DNA of 64,000 nt from Symbiodinium natans (GCA_905221605.1 CAJNDS010002253.1:92501-156500), one strand, 5' to 3'. Shown: positions 31,741 through 40,990, numbered from the stretch's first letter. Made by a program: numbers and translations. Notes: a model not told the origin generated them from the letters alone.

Positions 31741-33045
31741 TCAACTCCTGCAGCTGGGGGGCAGAAGCTGCAAACAAAGTCGCGGTGCACAAAGCTTAGG
31801 CATAATGGGCATCAGGATTTGTGGAGGCAGGGACATCCGCGGCCGTAACCGGCCTCCGCCAACGCTGGAGCTCCAGATCTGGGCCAATGCAGCATCACAT
31901 GGTGTGGCCAACACGACGTCTTGCTGCCTTCCCTTCTCAGTCTTGCTACAATCACATGTACTTTCCTGCAAGCCTCTCAGCATCCAAGAGCTCGCTCAGC
32001 TGGCTGGAGAGCTTGCTTAGCCTGAGAAGAGAACACTTTTGCACATGGCAAGAATGGCAAGACGCGGCAGCTCCTCTTCCAAATCCAGGCAGCTGCTGCG
32101 CGAGCCGTTCATTTGCTGTCTCCAGCGCTGCAACAGAATCCATGAGCTTCTTGTTTTCGGTCACAACTTGGAGGCAATGCTGATGATGCAGCCCCGCTTC
32201 TTCTCTTGCTTGGTCTCGCTGCTGGTAGGCCTCCTTGCACCTCAGCCAACTCGCAGTGCTGCCAGGGCGTCTGGTCACTTCAACGCAAGGCTTACTCGGG
32301 CTGCTAGACTTGCGGAGGGCGCATTCCAGCCGTCTTGCACTTGGCCGTCTCAACCCGCAACATCCCGAAGGCATTTCGTGGCATTAGCCGTCATGAGGAG
32401 GCCCTATAGGCCACATTGGGCAGCAAGAGGTATTGGGTGGAACTAGATGGCAGGGTGTGGTCGCAGATTCCGACAGTACGCAAGATTGCATTGGCAAGCG
32501 GCTGCTGCTCCAGCCTTCCCTTCTCAGATTCCAGGGCTGACGCCAGCACCGTCAACTCGTCGTTTCTGGCCTCGATGCTTTGCAGCTGTTGCCAGTGCAG
32601 CTCCACCTGCACCGTTGCTAGGTCCCATTGCTGGCATGCATCTTTGTACCTGCAGTCGACTCGCGGCACTGCTTGCCCGTGGTGTCGGCATCTGGGAAGC
32701 TTTTAAGCCTAGCCGCCATGTTGGTAAATGCTGGCAGATGCAGGTAAGCAACCTCCTCTGCAGCTTCTCGATACTGCAGCGAGCGCCGCTGCAGGCCTCG
32801 CGCTCCTGCTCCAACTCTTCTTGGAGAGCGCGGCGCCTGGGCTGCCCCTGTTCACCGAACTGAAGGCGATCGGGCGACACATTCAGTTTAAAGTGGTTGA
32901 CAACTCTTCTGGAAGGGCATCCGGGCCATTGCGGACCCGCCTTCCTCTTCCTGAAGGCGGGGGGGGGGGGGGGGCAGACATACAGTAGCGATGTACAGCA
33001 ATGGGACCAGGCCCACGCCAGCAAAACCACACAAAACCACACCAA
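31741..33045 (-). CDS. Coiled-coil protein with repeated exons
   Basis: From 5' to 3': about 32,880-32,750 (RRRALQEELEQEREACSGAR), 32,669-32,500 (CRYKDACQQWDLATVQVELH ... ALESEKGRLEQQ) and 32,300-32,040 (CKEAYQQRDQAREEAGLHHQ ... ALETANERLAQQ). More may lie at 31,983-31,880. The second and third align along their length (C.YK.A.QQ.D.A ... N..L ... ALE....RL.QQ), so the gene grew by exon duplication. The product is a long coiled coil, perhaps structural. Exon edges are approximate, and a poly-G run (32,949-32,968) lies in the 5' part. Confidence 0.6.
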
Positions 33046-33487
33046 CAGATTTGCACCTAATTTGCATTAATATAATATGCGAAGGCCGAAGAGGGTGCCA
33101 AGGTACCGGCGAGCCCTCACCCCGGCCCTACCTGCTACCTACCTAACGCCTCTATCGGATCACACAAGAAGCACGGGATCACCATGAGGCTGGCAAGTCA
33201 CTGTATGAGCTCACTCATTAGGTACTCCTTTGACTCAAATAGCTCGTCATCACGCTGGCAAAGCCTCAGCTCAGCTGGTTTCGGTCTGCAGGCCATGCTA
33301 TGCCGAGCCTGCTACGTACCCGAGAGCAAAAGTCTCTTCACAGTGTGCCCCTGGCACTTGCAAAACGTGGGGGTATTACGGGACTGTGAAACCCCACAAT
33401 CTTCGAGGCAAGATCGCCTCACAAACAACTAGCTATCTGAAAGTCATGCAGCCGACAAAAAAACGTTGGAACCGTTTGAGGTGATCC

Positions 33488-33716
33488 ACTTCCTGCAAAC
33501 GCACCTTTTGTGGCGGTGGAGCTCTCGAGTCTTTGGCTGGGTCCTTGCTGAGGTGACACTAAGAGAACAGAAGTAAGATGCTTCCAAAGACGAACTCTTT
33601 GAGGGGGCCGGCGAGCGACTAGCCGTAGAAGCTCTCAAACATTGCCTTCATGCAAGGGAGGAACTTCTCGAAGGAGGCCAGAAGCTCAGAACCCTCAAAG
33701 AGATCCCAACACCTCC
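33488..33716 (-). repeat. Split direct repeat B2 (3' terminus)
   Basis: 229 bp matching B1 at a fixed offset of 316. It is the 3' end of the element, directly followed on the minus strand by the flanking GGATC. Confidence 0.92.
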
Positions 33717-33732
33717 GGGCGGGTTGGGTGGG

Positions 33733-33802
33733 AAGCTTGAGCATGACCGGGCGACCAACGCACGGTGCTGCTCCATCCAGTATTCTCGTATATATACTTC
33801 CA
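33733..33802 (-). repeat. Split direct repeat A2
   Basis: 70 bp identical to A1 at the other end. It sits between B1 and B2, one base from B1 and 16 bases from B2. Confidence 0.93.
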
Positions 33803-33803
33803 T

Positions 33804-34032
33804 ACTTCCTGCAAACGCACCTTTTGTGGCGGTGGAGCTCTCGAGTCTTTGGCTGGGTCCTTGCTGAGGTGACACTAAGAGAACAGAAGTAAGATGCTTC
33901 CAAAGACGAACTCTTTGAGGGGGCCGGCGAGCGACTAGCCGTAGAAGCTCTCAAACATTGCCTTCATGCAAGGGAGGAACTTCTCGAAGGAGGCCAGAAG
34001 CTCAGAACCCTCAAAGAGATCCCAACACCTCC
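33804..34032 (-). repeat. Split direct repeat B1
   Basis: First copy of the 229-bp repeat, beginning 16 bases after the stop codon of the methyltransferase ORF. Confidence 0.93.
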
Positions 34033-34048
34033 CAAGTCATCCCCCAAA

Positions 34049-34810
34049 TCAGGATGTGAACCACAAAGTTGTTGGATCAGTAGTCAAATATGGCGATGAC
34101 AAGACGAACGACAAGTCAGCGCAGAGCTGGGGTGGGTAGGGCTGGGCCACGGCGGTTCGAGGGCGCCCGTCAGGCGCGCGTCCTGAGAGGCGTGCGTGCC
34201 GGCGGCCAGTCCTGGAGCACCAACCTGGGGGCCCTGCACATCGACGATGGCATAGGCGAAGTGTGTCCTGCCGGTCAAGGTTGCCGAAAACAAGCTTGGT
34301 TCTTTTACGCCACGGAGATCCGTATTGGCAAAAGTCGATCGTGACAGCATGCACATGGGACATACGAAGCAGGCGCTGCAGCGCGGGCAAAAACCAAAGC
34401 TTGCTTGACTCGGGGTTTTCCAAGCACCATGGAAGGTGGAGCCGATCCAGCTCGCGTATGACCCTGATTGCAGATCGCGCACATGCATTCCCGACAGCAA
34501 GTCTCTGCCTTTCGGCAGTAGGGAGACTGTCCACTCCCCATGGAGCCTGACTGGTTCGGGTGACACCTGCGCGATCCTTTGCGACTGAAAAGCTGAAGCA
34601 AGGCGGGGCAAGCATGCCCCCAAGGGTTTCTCCTGCCTTAATGCAGGACAAAACTTTGCGCAAAATCGCAGGATTTGTGAGGTCACTCTCTGGGCCGTGC
34701 TCTAGTTCAAACTCGAAGGCGCGAAAACCAAGCCCCCTCCACCTTCTGCTAACTCCTCCAGCGCCCGAAAAAAGGTCGAGGAAGTACCTGTGGCGGTGTT
34801 TGGGCATCAT
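34049..34810 (-). CDS. C5-cytosine-methyltransferase-like protein in the retrotransposon
   Basis: The 253-codon ORF starts MMPKHRHRYFLDLFSGAGG. It has motif I (DLFSGAGG, residues 12-19), the motif IV loop (PPCFSFS, Cys71 as expected catalytic Cys), a motif VI-like ENP (131-133; usual ENV) and a motif VIII-like YGSPWRKRTKLVFG. It is short and lacks an evident target-recognition domain and motif X, so activity is uncertain. Its ATG overlaps the recombinase stop (ATGATG). Cytosine methyltransferases carried by dinoflagellate retrotransposons have been reported (de Mendoza and colleagues, 2018, from memory); a role in self-methylation is inference. It is in the same frame as RT-RNase H and could alternatively be made as a fusion. 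Confidence 0.8.
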   Translation of the reverse strand: MMPKHRHRYFLDLFSGAGGVSRRWRGLGFRAFEFELEHGPESDLTNPAILRKVLSCIKAGETLGGMLAPPCFSFSVAKDRAGVTRTSQAPWGVDSLPTAERQRLAVGNACARSAIRVIRELDRLHLPWCLENPESSKLWFLPALQRLLRMSHVHAVTIDFCQYGSPWRKRTKLVFGNLDRQDTLRLCHRRCAGPPGWCSRTGRRHARLSGRAPDGRPRTAVAQPYPPQLCADLSFVLSSPYLTTDPTTLWFTS

Positions 34811-36141
34811 GGAGGGGGCTTTGCTAGCAGCCGGCCCAGGACGACATCCCCTAGATGTTCTTCGCACCACCGGCAATGGTCTCGCATGGCCAGCGGCAGC
34901 TCCTGGAAGGCGGCTCCCAGGCGGGCCGACTTCTCGCACCGCATGACTGACTTTGCACTCTTCCATCCCCCGCGCCTCTGCACAGCGAGTTGGCTGCGCC
35001 AGTTGCGAGCTCGATCGATGCTGGGGCCCGAATGTCGCATCTGGTACGGCGAGATTCGAAGGCGGAGCGCGGCGGCCGCGGCGAGAAACTCCTTGGTGAA
35101 GCTGCCGTAGTCGAAATCCCACAGCGGCATGGTTGGAAGCCGGTGCTTCAGCAAAGGGAAGACTTCGCGGCACCAAGGTTGCAGGTACGAAGAGTCCAAA
35201 ATCACACTCGTGTCGTACTCGCCTGTCTTGCCTGGCTGACCTAGGTGCTCTGGCGACATCAGGAGGCTCCAATGAAGGTCCTTGCTTCCCATCGGGGCCA
35301 CCAAAGAGTAAGCTGTGCAACGAAAGAGTTCGGCGGGTCGGCCGTAGGAACTCAGAGCCACCATCACAAACACAGCCATCCTGGTAAAACCGCGACGCCG
35401 TAGCTCGCAGCACACGGCTGCCCACACTGCCAATGGAAGCGGCTGCCTGCTGCGTGCTGGGGTGAGCCTGCGCCACCCTTTGAGGGCCCTCCATGAGCGG
35501 GGCAGCTTCCGTGACCCGGTTCTTCCGAACTCTGGCCTGAAGTGCATTAGCGCCGCCAGGACCTTCTCCCCCTTGTGCGCCTGCCCCCCTTTCCAGAAGC
35601 AGGCGTTCATGTACTCGACGATGGCATGGTCTACGTCGGCGTCCGTTGTGAAGTCCAAGCCCTTCTGCCTCACGAAGATGTGCAGGTCGTGCAGTTCCTT
35701 CTTGTAGTACCCCTGAACTCCAGGAGACACCGCTTGGGACTCCAAGAGCGTGGTGCCGGCCTTCTTGCTCTCGAAAGCGGTGTCGAGGTACTTCCGTAGG
35801 CGATGTTTCACCCTGGCCTTTAGGATCCGCTGCCTTTCCTTCCGCGTCTGATTCTTTGGATCGTCGTCGGGATCTGAGGTGCTCGAGGACGAACTTTCTG
35901 CTCCCCCCGGCCTGGCCGCCAGGGTAGGCACTGCGAGTAAGGCCGCCTCGGTGGATGGAAGGGTGAAGCCCAGACGTCTTGGCGTCGACAGAGTCAAGCG
36001 CAGGTCGCCCATTGGGAGCGTTCTCTCCATCCTTGAAGCTGCCGCGGTTTGCCCGCCACTCAGCACCCGGACCTTCTTCGCGGGAGCGGAGGTGCTCTGG
36101 CCAGGTGGGCTGAGGGTGCGAGTCTTTCTCTTCGGCGCCAT
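34807..36141 (-). CDS. Tyrosine recombinase of the retrotransposon
   Basis: From the ATG at 36,141 the protein has 444 residues: a basic start (MAPKRKTR), a Ser/Asp-rich linker, then a recombinase domain. The first catalytic Arg is in ALSSYGRPAELF (Arg268). The second lies in PYQMRHSG (Arg369, with Tyr in the usual His place), and RGGWKS provides the Trp/His position. The nucleophile position reads VMRCEKSAR, Cys402 where RY.K is expected. The role is integration of the circular cDNA. The ORF starts four bases after the last RNase H codon motif (SADGPSR) and is nested in the open RT frame, in the other phase. The longer ORF to 36,162 needs a GTG start and is less likely. Confidence 0.85.
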   Translation of the reverse strand: MAPKRKTRTLSPPGQSTSAPAKKVRVLSGGQTAAASRMERTLPMGDLRLTLSTPRRLGFTLPSTEAALLAVPTLAARPGGAESSSSSTSDPDDDPKNQTRKERQRILKARVKHRLRKYLDTAFESKKAGTTLLESQAVSPGVQGYYKKELHDLHIFVRQKGLDFTTDADVDHAIVEYMNACFWKGGQAHKGEKVLAALMHFRPEFGRTGSRKLPRSWRALKGWRRLTPARSRQPLPLAVWAAVCCELRRRGFTRMAVFVMVALSSYGRPAELFRCTAYSLVAPMGSKDLHWSLLMSPEHLGQPGKTGEYDTSVILDSSYLQPWCREVFPLLKHRLPTMPLWDFDYGSFTKEFLAAAAALRLRISPYQMRHSGPSIDRARNWRSQLAVQRRGGWKSAKSVMRCEKSARLGAAFQELPLAMRDHCRWCEEHLGDVVLGRLLAKPPP

Positions 36142-38359
36142 TGCGGGAAGGCCCGTCGGCACTGTTTAGTTCCGAAGGCATCCACCTCACAGTGGCGCTG
36201 ACATTGCGTCCAAGACACCACGCACCAAACTTCCGGATGATCTTCAGAACCCTAAAGTTTCGGGACCGGAACCTGCTGAAAGCCAGAGCTACCGACATGT
36301 TGTCCACCAACAATAACTGACGGACATCTCTTCCGAAGCGAGTCCGGGAAAAACGGACCAGGGACTTCAAGAGCGCCAAACTTTCTAGCTCAAAGATCCC
36401 CTCAGAATAAGACCACCTTCCCATCAGTTTGACCTCCCATTTGTCCTTTGCGAGGAGCGCCGCCTTGATCTCAGGGAACGCAGCGTTGCTATCCCAACCT
36501 GCTGAGAGGTCAAAAGGTAGAGATGGGTCGAAGTCTTTTTCGGAGGATATGAGTGCCTCCTCAAGTGCTGACTCCCTTGCTGAATGGGGACCTCGCCTCC
36601 TGAAGCGTTCTCGTTCTGGGACTCGTCCGGCCGCCTGCACGTCGGCCAGCGTCCACTCGGAGGTACAGACCCCATATCCGGACAAACTTGCATCTGAGGC
36701 CCCCACCACTCGATTCCAGGGTCTGCACCAATCGGCCTCGCAGAAGATCAAACCCCCAACTGCAGCTTCCAACTCTTCACGTACAGAATCCCATAGTCGA
36801 GCCTTCTGATAATAGTGTCGTTGGATGTAGCGGTACGTGTGGTGGAGGATTGACAGCAAAGGCCTGGCGATCAGAAACGAATAGGTAAGGTGCCCAACTA
36901 GTACTTCAAGCAACCGTCCCGTGCAGGTCCCACGCTTGAGGATACCCTTCAGGGCCTGGCGGACTTTGTGGAAGCGGGCTCGCTTGAGTCCTGTGCAGTG
37001 TCGTCTTCCGTCAAGCCGACAACCTAGGGTATTTATCTCCTCTGATTCAATCTCGCCCGCGTGTAGAAGAAGCCCTTGCCCTTCAAAGAGCTGAGTGGCC
37101 TCAGTTAAGCCAGATTGCACCCTGGACTCGTCGGAGGAAATAATGCCCAGGTTATCAACGTACACATAATGCCGATCACATGAAGTTGAGGGCCTGCCAT
37201 CCGAGTCCGCAACACGAATGACAATCGGGTCGGATCTGTCGGTGACGGGCCTAGATGACTCAAGGGATCTGGATCTCTGCAATAAGTTCTCGTTAGCCTT
37301 CTGGGCAAAGAACAACGACCACGAACAACCCATACACAGGGACATGGGCATAGGGAAGATCAGAGTGTCAGGCTCGAGCCGGTTTCCTTCCAGGTCTGTG
37401 CCGCCTCGGCCCACCCACCGTGCTGGGATGGGGTCCAAGGCGAAGAACTCACGCAACCACCTAGGTTGTCGCATCCGGTGAAAACAGTCTTTGACATCTG
37501 ACAAGCCCACATGTACGCGAACCTCCTCAAAGTTTGGGACCTCACCTGGGTGCTCGCCCTCGCCAGCGGTCTCCATCTCGATGCGGGAGAAGGCCTCAGC
37601 GGTGGCGAGACTCACGCCAGGAGGTTCTTTTAGCCGGGCGTTGGCCCGACGGCCATCAATGATCAGTCTAATTTTCTTTTTGTCCGACTTGTGTACGAAA
37701 AACACTCCAGCACGCTCCTGGGGTGTCTGCGTGTAGTCCAGGTAGCCGATCTTGTCCAAATACTGGATGAAGTGTCGATATTCCCGGGAACTCCTGCGAA
37801 GAACTGGGTCCCAATAAGGAACAATATCGCAAGCAAACTCTGAACTCGAATTCACCATGCGCTCTGGAGCCTCCAAAAAGTGACGGGCATCAGCCGGCAG
37901 GAGGTCTTCCACATTGGGGGAGTTCTCCAAGGATTCCGGCATTGAGATGCGCTCACGGTCGTAGGCTGCCAAAGTGGTTACGGAGCCAGCGTATTCACTG
38001 GCACCGTGGAGCAGCTCCGCAAGGGCTGCCTCCGAAGTAGGCGGCGAAGAAAAACCAGCATCCAACTTGAAGGATTCTTTTGCCAGCTTCACCACCCTCT
38101 CGACGATCTCCTCCTGGAGGGCCGAGGGAGTAAAAGTTGCCGAAGACGGACACCCAGCCATCCAATTCAATGTCCGGATGCCATCGTTGATCATGTCGAA
38201 TTCCTGCCGCCGTCTGGCAAGGCGTTGCATCGACCTGCGGCTGTGCTTGCACGCGGCCCCCCCCTCCTGCAAAAGTGGCAAAGGGAAAGGGTCACCGCCG
38301 GGACCGATCATGCTACGAGAGGCCCCTCCCGGCTGGGGCCCCCCGCCCCCCATATTCAT
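36142..38359 (-). CDS. Reverse transcriptase and RNase H
   Basis: The ATG at 38,359 overlaps the gag-like stop (ATGA). The RT domain shows VFFVHKSDKKKIRLIIDGRR (219-238), motif A LSDVKDCF (286-293), PMPMSLCMG and motif C YVDN (400-403, where YxDD is commoner). The RNase H follows with Asp in GASDAS (556), Glu in FELES (657/659), Asp in LVDNMS (686) and NSADGPSR (732-739). This is the RT-RH order of DIRS elements. The frame stays open beyond RNase H, past the recombinase and into the methyltransferase, to 34,049 (1,436 codons in all). The part overlapping the recombinase has no recognisable domain. Confidence 0.9.
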
Positions 38360-39822
38360 GTTCGGGCCGGGGCCTCAAGCCCCTTGGCGGAGCGGCCCCG
38401 ACCCCGTCCACGTCCTGGACCCGATGAGCCCGGTGGATTCTCCTCCGCTGTCTCCTCTGAACCGGCTTGTCCCAACCCCAACCTCTTGGCCTCTTTGAGC
38501 TTGGCGCGAGCCTGCTGGAGTTCCACTTCTTCTTTGCCGCGTTTGGCCGCCCAGGTCCTCAAATCTGGGCAAACCAGATCATCAGCTGTGACGTGTCCAG
38601 TGTAGAGCCGCGCGTGGTCCCACTGAGGGGCCCCGCCGGCGCTATTGGCGAACGCTTCCACGATGGTTTGAATCCGCCTTACGGCGGATTCAAACGAAGC
38701 CAAGGAAGCAACATTGAGTTGGTCGTACGTTCCGCCGAGCCAGACGATGTCAACCAAGGTCCTTAGCTCGTGGGCTACTCTGTCGGTCGAAGAAACCGAA
38801 TGCTTTCTCAGCCAGAGCTCCATCCATGCCTTGGGTTCGCCTCCATGGCGCAAGAAATGCTTCAAAGTATGCAAGGTCGTCTGAGGGCCTTGATGAGGCC
38901 AGTCCTTGAATGTGTGCACAGAACTATCCTGGACCAGCTGTCGCCACGAACGATAGCGTTCATTCTGCTCATCGTACAGAACCCACAGCGTCCGCACATC
39001 TTCTGCATCCCTCTGGTCCTTGGCCCCCTTGGCTCCATCCTCCGTCCCACCCAGTGTCTCGTCGAAGAGCGGGGCGGTGTTGAACGCGACGTCACGGAGG
39101 GGAAGAGGCTCGGATGGAGATGAAGAGGAATGCTGCAGCTCCCTCTGTCGGGCAGTCAGCCAAGCAGCCACGGATTCCTCCTGAACCCACTCGACGCGAA
39201 TCCAGAACGGATCTTTCCAGACCACGCCGTCCGCGCCACCCAGAGAGATGTCCTTGTCTCTGTTGGGCTCGACCGCTGTTCCCACAGTCCAAGCCCCACG
39301 CGGATCAGCCACACGCCAAGAACCAGGACCCGGAGAAGGTGCCGACCATTTGGTTGCCGAATCTCTTTCTCGCGGGCCCTTCCCGATCAAGCGGCGGCCG
39401 CCCCGATGTGCAAGGTAATCATCAAAGGCACGCGAGCTACCATCCGGCTGCTCAGTTTCCGACTCATTTGAACCCCCATTCTCCCCATAAGCTTCGAGGT
39501 GCCTGCTCATGGCCTCCTTGATGCGCTTCTTCATCAGTTCCGGGGTCCATTCTTCGCGGAAGCGATACACCGCAGTCCTCAAATTTGGCAAGGTCCTCAG
39601 GCCAGGCGGGACTACGCGGACCTTTGCTGGTCCATCGCTTGAGCGCCCCCGCAAATCCTCCTCATAGATGTCTCCGTCAGGGGTGACAATCCAGTAGAGG
39701 CCAGGGCCTCCGCCTCGCAGTAGCACCCTGCGTTCGTGCCAGACTGTATCATCGTCGTAGAACACCACTACTTTCTGGCCTGGACGGTAGCTCCAGTATG
39801 CCACCCCCGCGGCGTCGGCCAT
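38356..39822 (-). CDS. Gag-like protein of the retrotransposon
   Basis: The 488-residue ORF starts MADAAGVAYWSYRPGQKVVV. Its N-terminal part looks beta-rich (chromo/tudor-like appearance, not proven). A central conserved block (RYRSWRQLVQD, FKDWPHQGPQT, HGGEPKAWMELWLRK, LGGTYDQLNVASLASFE) is of the type found in dinoflagellate retroelement gag proteins. The C-terminus is lysine/glutamine-helical, then GPGRGRGRGR, likely RNA-binding. There is no CCHC zinc knuckle. The upstream in-frame TTG at 39,837 is not needed. It overlaps the small upstream ORF by 74 bases. Confidence 0.8.
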   Translation of the reverse strand: MADAAGVAYWSYRPGQKVVVFYDDDTVWHERRVLLRGGGPGLYWIVTPDGDIYEEDLRGRSSDGPAKVRVVPPGLRTLPNLRTAVYRFREEWTPELMKKRIKEAMSRHLEAYGENGGSNESETEQPDGSSRAFDDYLAHRGGRRLIGKGPRERDSATKWSAPSPGPGSWRVADPRGAWTVGTAVEPNRDKDISLGGADGVVWKDPFWIRVEWVQEESVAAWLTARQRELQHSSSSPSEPLPLRDVAFNTAPLFDETLGGTEDGAKGAKDQRDAEDVRTLWVLYDEQNERYRSWRQLVQDSSVHTFKDWPHQGPQTTLHTLKHFLRHGGEPKAWMELWLRKHSVSSTDRVAHELRTLVDIVWLGGTYDQLNVASLASFESAVRRIQTIVEAFANSAGGAPQWDHARLYTGHVTADDLVCPDLRTWAAKRGKEEVELQQARAKLKEAKRLGLGQAGSEETAEENPPGSSGPGRGRGRGRSAKGLEAPART

Positions 39823-40171
39823 GGCTTGGGCTAACAAAGGATTCTGTAGAGGGACGCCTTGTCCAGCGCCCTACAAGGAAGACCGCCAGATGCGTTCCCA
39901 AGATGCCGCACGCCAGGCCAAAAATCCCGAGATGGGTGATGCACACCGCCCCTTCAGGGCGGGCCTCCTTGCAGACCTCGTTGTCCGGCTGTGGTTCCTC
40001 AGTCGGGCACCTAAGCTCCTCGGACAGATGCTCAGCTACTTTCTTGGCCAAGTTGAAGGCAGGATCCTCGAAACACCACGACGGGGCGATACGGGGATCG
40101 GGTTCCAGGAAGGCCTTTTCGAGGAGCTTGCCGCCTAAGAGCAAGAGGGCTACCCAGCTACGGGGGAACAT
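39749..40171 (-). CDS. Small upstream membrane-protein ORF of the retrotransposon
   Basis: The ATG at 40,171, six bases inside the A1 boundary, opens 140 codons (MFPRSWVALLLLGGKLLEKA). There is a short hydrophobic start, an acidic middle with several Cys, then a strong membrane helix (THLGIFGLACGILGTHLAVF) followed by RWTRRP, and a basic tail. The frame continues upstream only through satellite DNA, so this ATG is the sensible start. The function is unknown; a membrane-anchored accessory protein is unusual for a DIRS-type element. Confidence 0.6.
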   Translation of the reverse strand: MFPRSWVALLLLGGKLLEKAFLEPDPRIAPSWCFEDPAFNLAKKVAEHLSEELRCPTEEPQPDNEVCKEARPEGAVCITHLGIFGLACGILGTHLAVFLVGRWTRRPSTESFVSPSHGRRRGGGILELPSRPESSGVLRR

Positions 40172-40176
40172 GTTAC

Positions 40177-40246
40177 AAGCTTGAGCATGACCGGGCGACC
40201 AACGCACGGTGCTGCTCCATCCAGTATTCTCGTATATATACTTCCA
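40177..40246 (-). repeat. Split direct repeat A1 (5' terminus)
   Basis: 70 bp, TGGAAGTATATATACGAGAA through CATGCTCAAGCTT on the minus strand, identical to A2. It contains a TATATATA stretch that could serve as a promoter; it is directly bordered by GGATC of the flank. Confidence 0.93.
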
Positions 40247-40264
40247 GATCCCCTTCCGTACAAA

Positions 40265-40990
40265 CTTGTGGTGTGTGGTGTGTGGTGTGTGGTGTGTGGT
40301 GTGTGGTGTGTGGTGTGTGGTGTGTGGTGTGTGGTGTGTGGTGTGTGGTGTGTGGTGTGTGGTGTGTGGGGTGTGGTGTGTGGTGTGTGGTGTGTGGTGT
40401 GTGGTGTGTGGTGTGTGGTGTGTGGTGTGTGGTGTGTGGTGTGTGGTGTGTGGTGTGAGGTGTGTGGTGTGTGGTGTGTGGTGTGTGGTGTGTGGTGTGT
40501 GGTGTGTGGTGTGTGGTGTGTGGTGTGTGGTGTGTGGTGTGGGGTGTGTGGTGTGTGGTGTGTGGTGTGTGGTGTGTGGTGTGTGGTGTGTGGTGTGTGG
40601 TGTGTGGTGTGTGGTGTGTGGTGTGTGGTGTGTGGTGTGTGGTGTGTGGTGTGTGGTGTGTGGTGTGTGGTGTGTGGTGTGTGGTGTGTGGTGTGTGGTG
40701 TGTGGTGTGTGGTGTGTGGTGTGTGGTGTGTGGTGTGTGGTGTGTGGTGTGTGGTGTGTGGTGTGTGGTGTGTGGTGTGTGGTGTGTGGTGTGTGGTGTG
40801 CGGTGTGTGGTGTGTGGTGTGTGGTGTGTGGTGTGTGGTGTGTGGTGTGTGGTGTGTGGTGTGTGGTGTGTGGTGTGTGGTGTGTGGTGTGTGGGGTGTG
40901 GTGTGTGGTGTGTGGTGTGTGGTGTGTGGTGTGTGGTGTGTGGTGTGTGGTGTGTGGTGTGTGGTGTGTGGTGTGTGGTGTGTGGTGTGT
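40265..40990. repeat. GGTGTGT minisatellite, ~100 units
   Basis: The seven-base unit is tandemly repeated with rare single-base variants (GGGGTGT, GAGGTGT, GCGGTGT). All frames on both strands are open because seven-base units contain no stop; these are not genes. Confidence 0.97.

Larger units (their letters stand above)
33488..40246 (-). mobile_element. Complete DIRS/PAT-like tyrosine-recombinase retrotransposon
   Basis: The element is 6,759 bp and reads on the minus strand. A 70-bp repeat A is present at the 5' end (A1, 40,177-40,246) and again near the 3' end (A2, 33,733-33,802). A 229-bp repeat B flanks A2 (B1, 33,804-34,032; B2, 33,488-33,716). A1 - ORFs - B1 A2 B2 is the split-direct-repeat layout of PAT/Ngaro-type elements, which replicate through a circle and integrate with a tyrosine recombinase. 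Both ends are bordered by GATCC (33,483-33,487 and 40,247-40,251). Every ORF is open, though one catalytic residue appears altered. Confidence 0.93.

Noticed and set aside
34049-36141. Reading the RT frame through the recombinase as a proven 1,436-residue polyprotein
   Set aside because: The segment overlapping the recombinase has no domain and looks like an alternate-phase reading of a GC-rich gene. Kept as a question in the findings, not as a called product.
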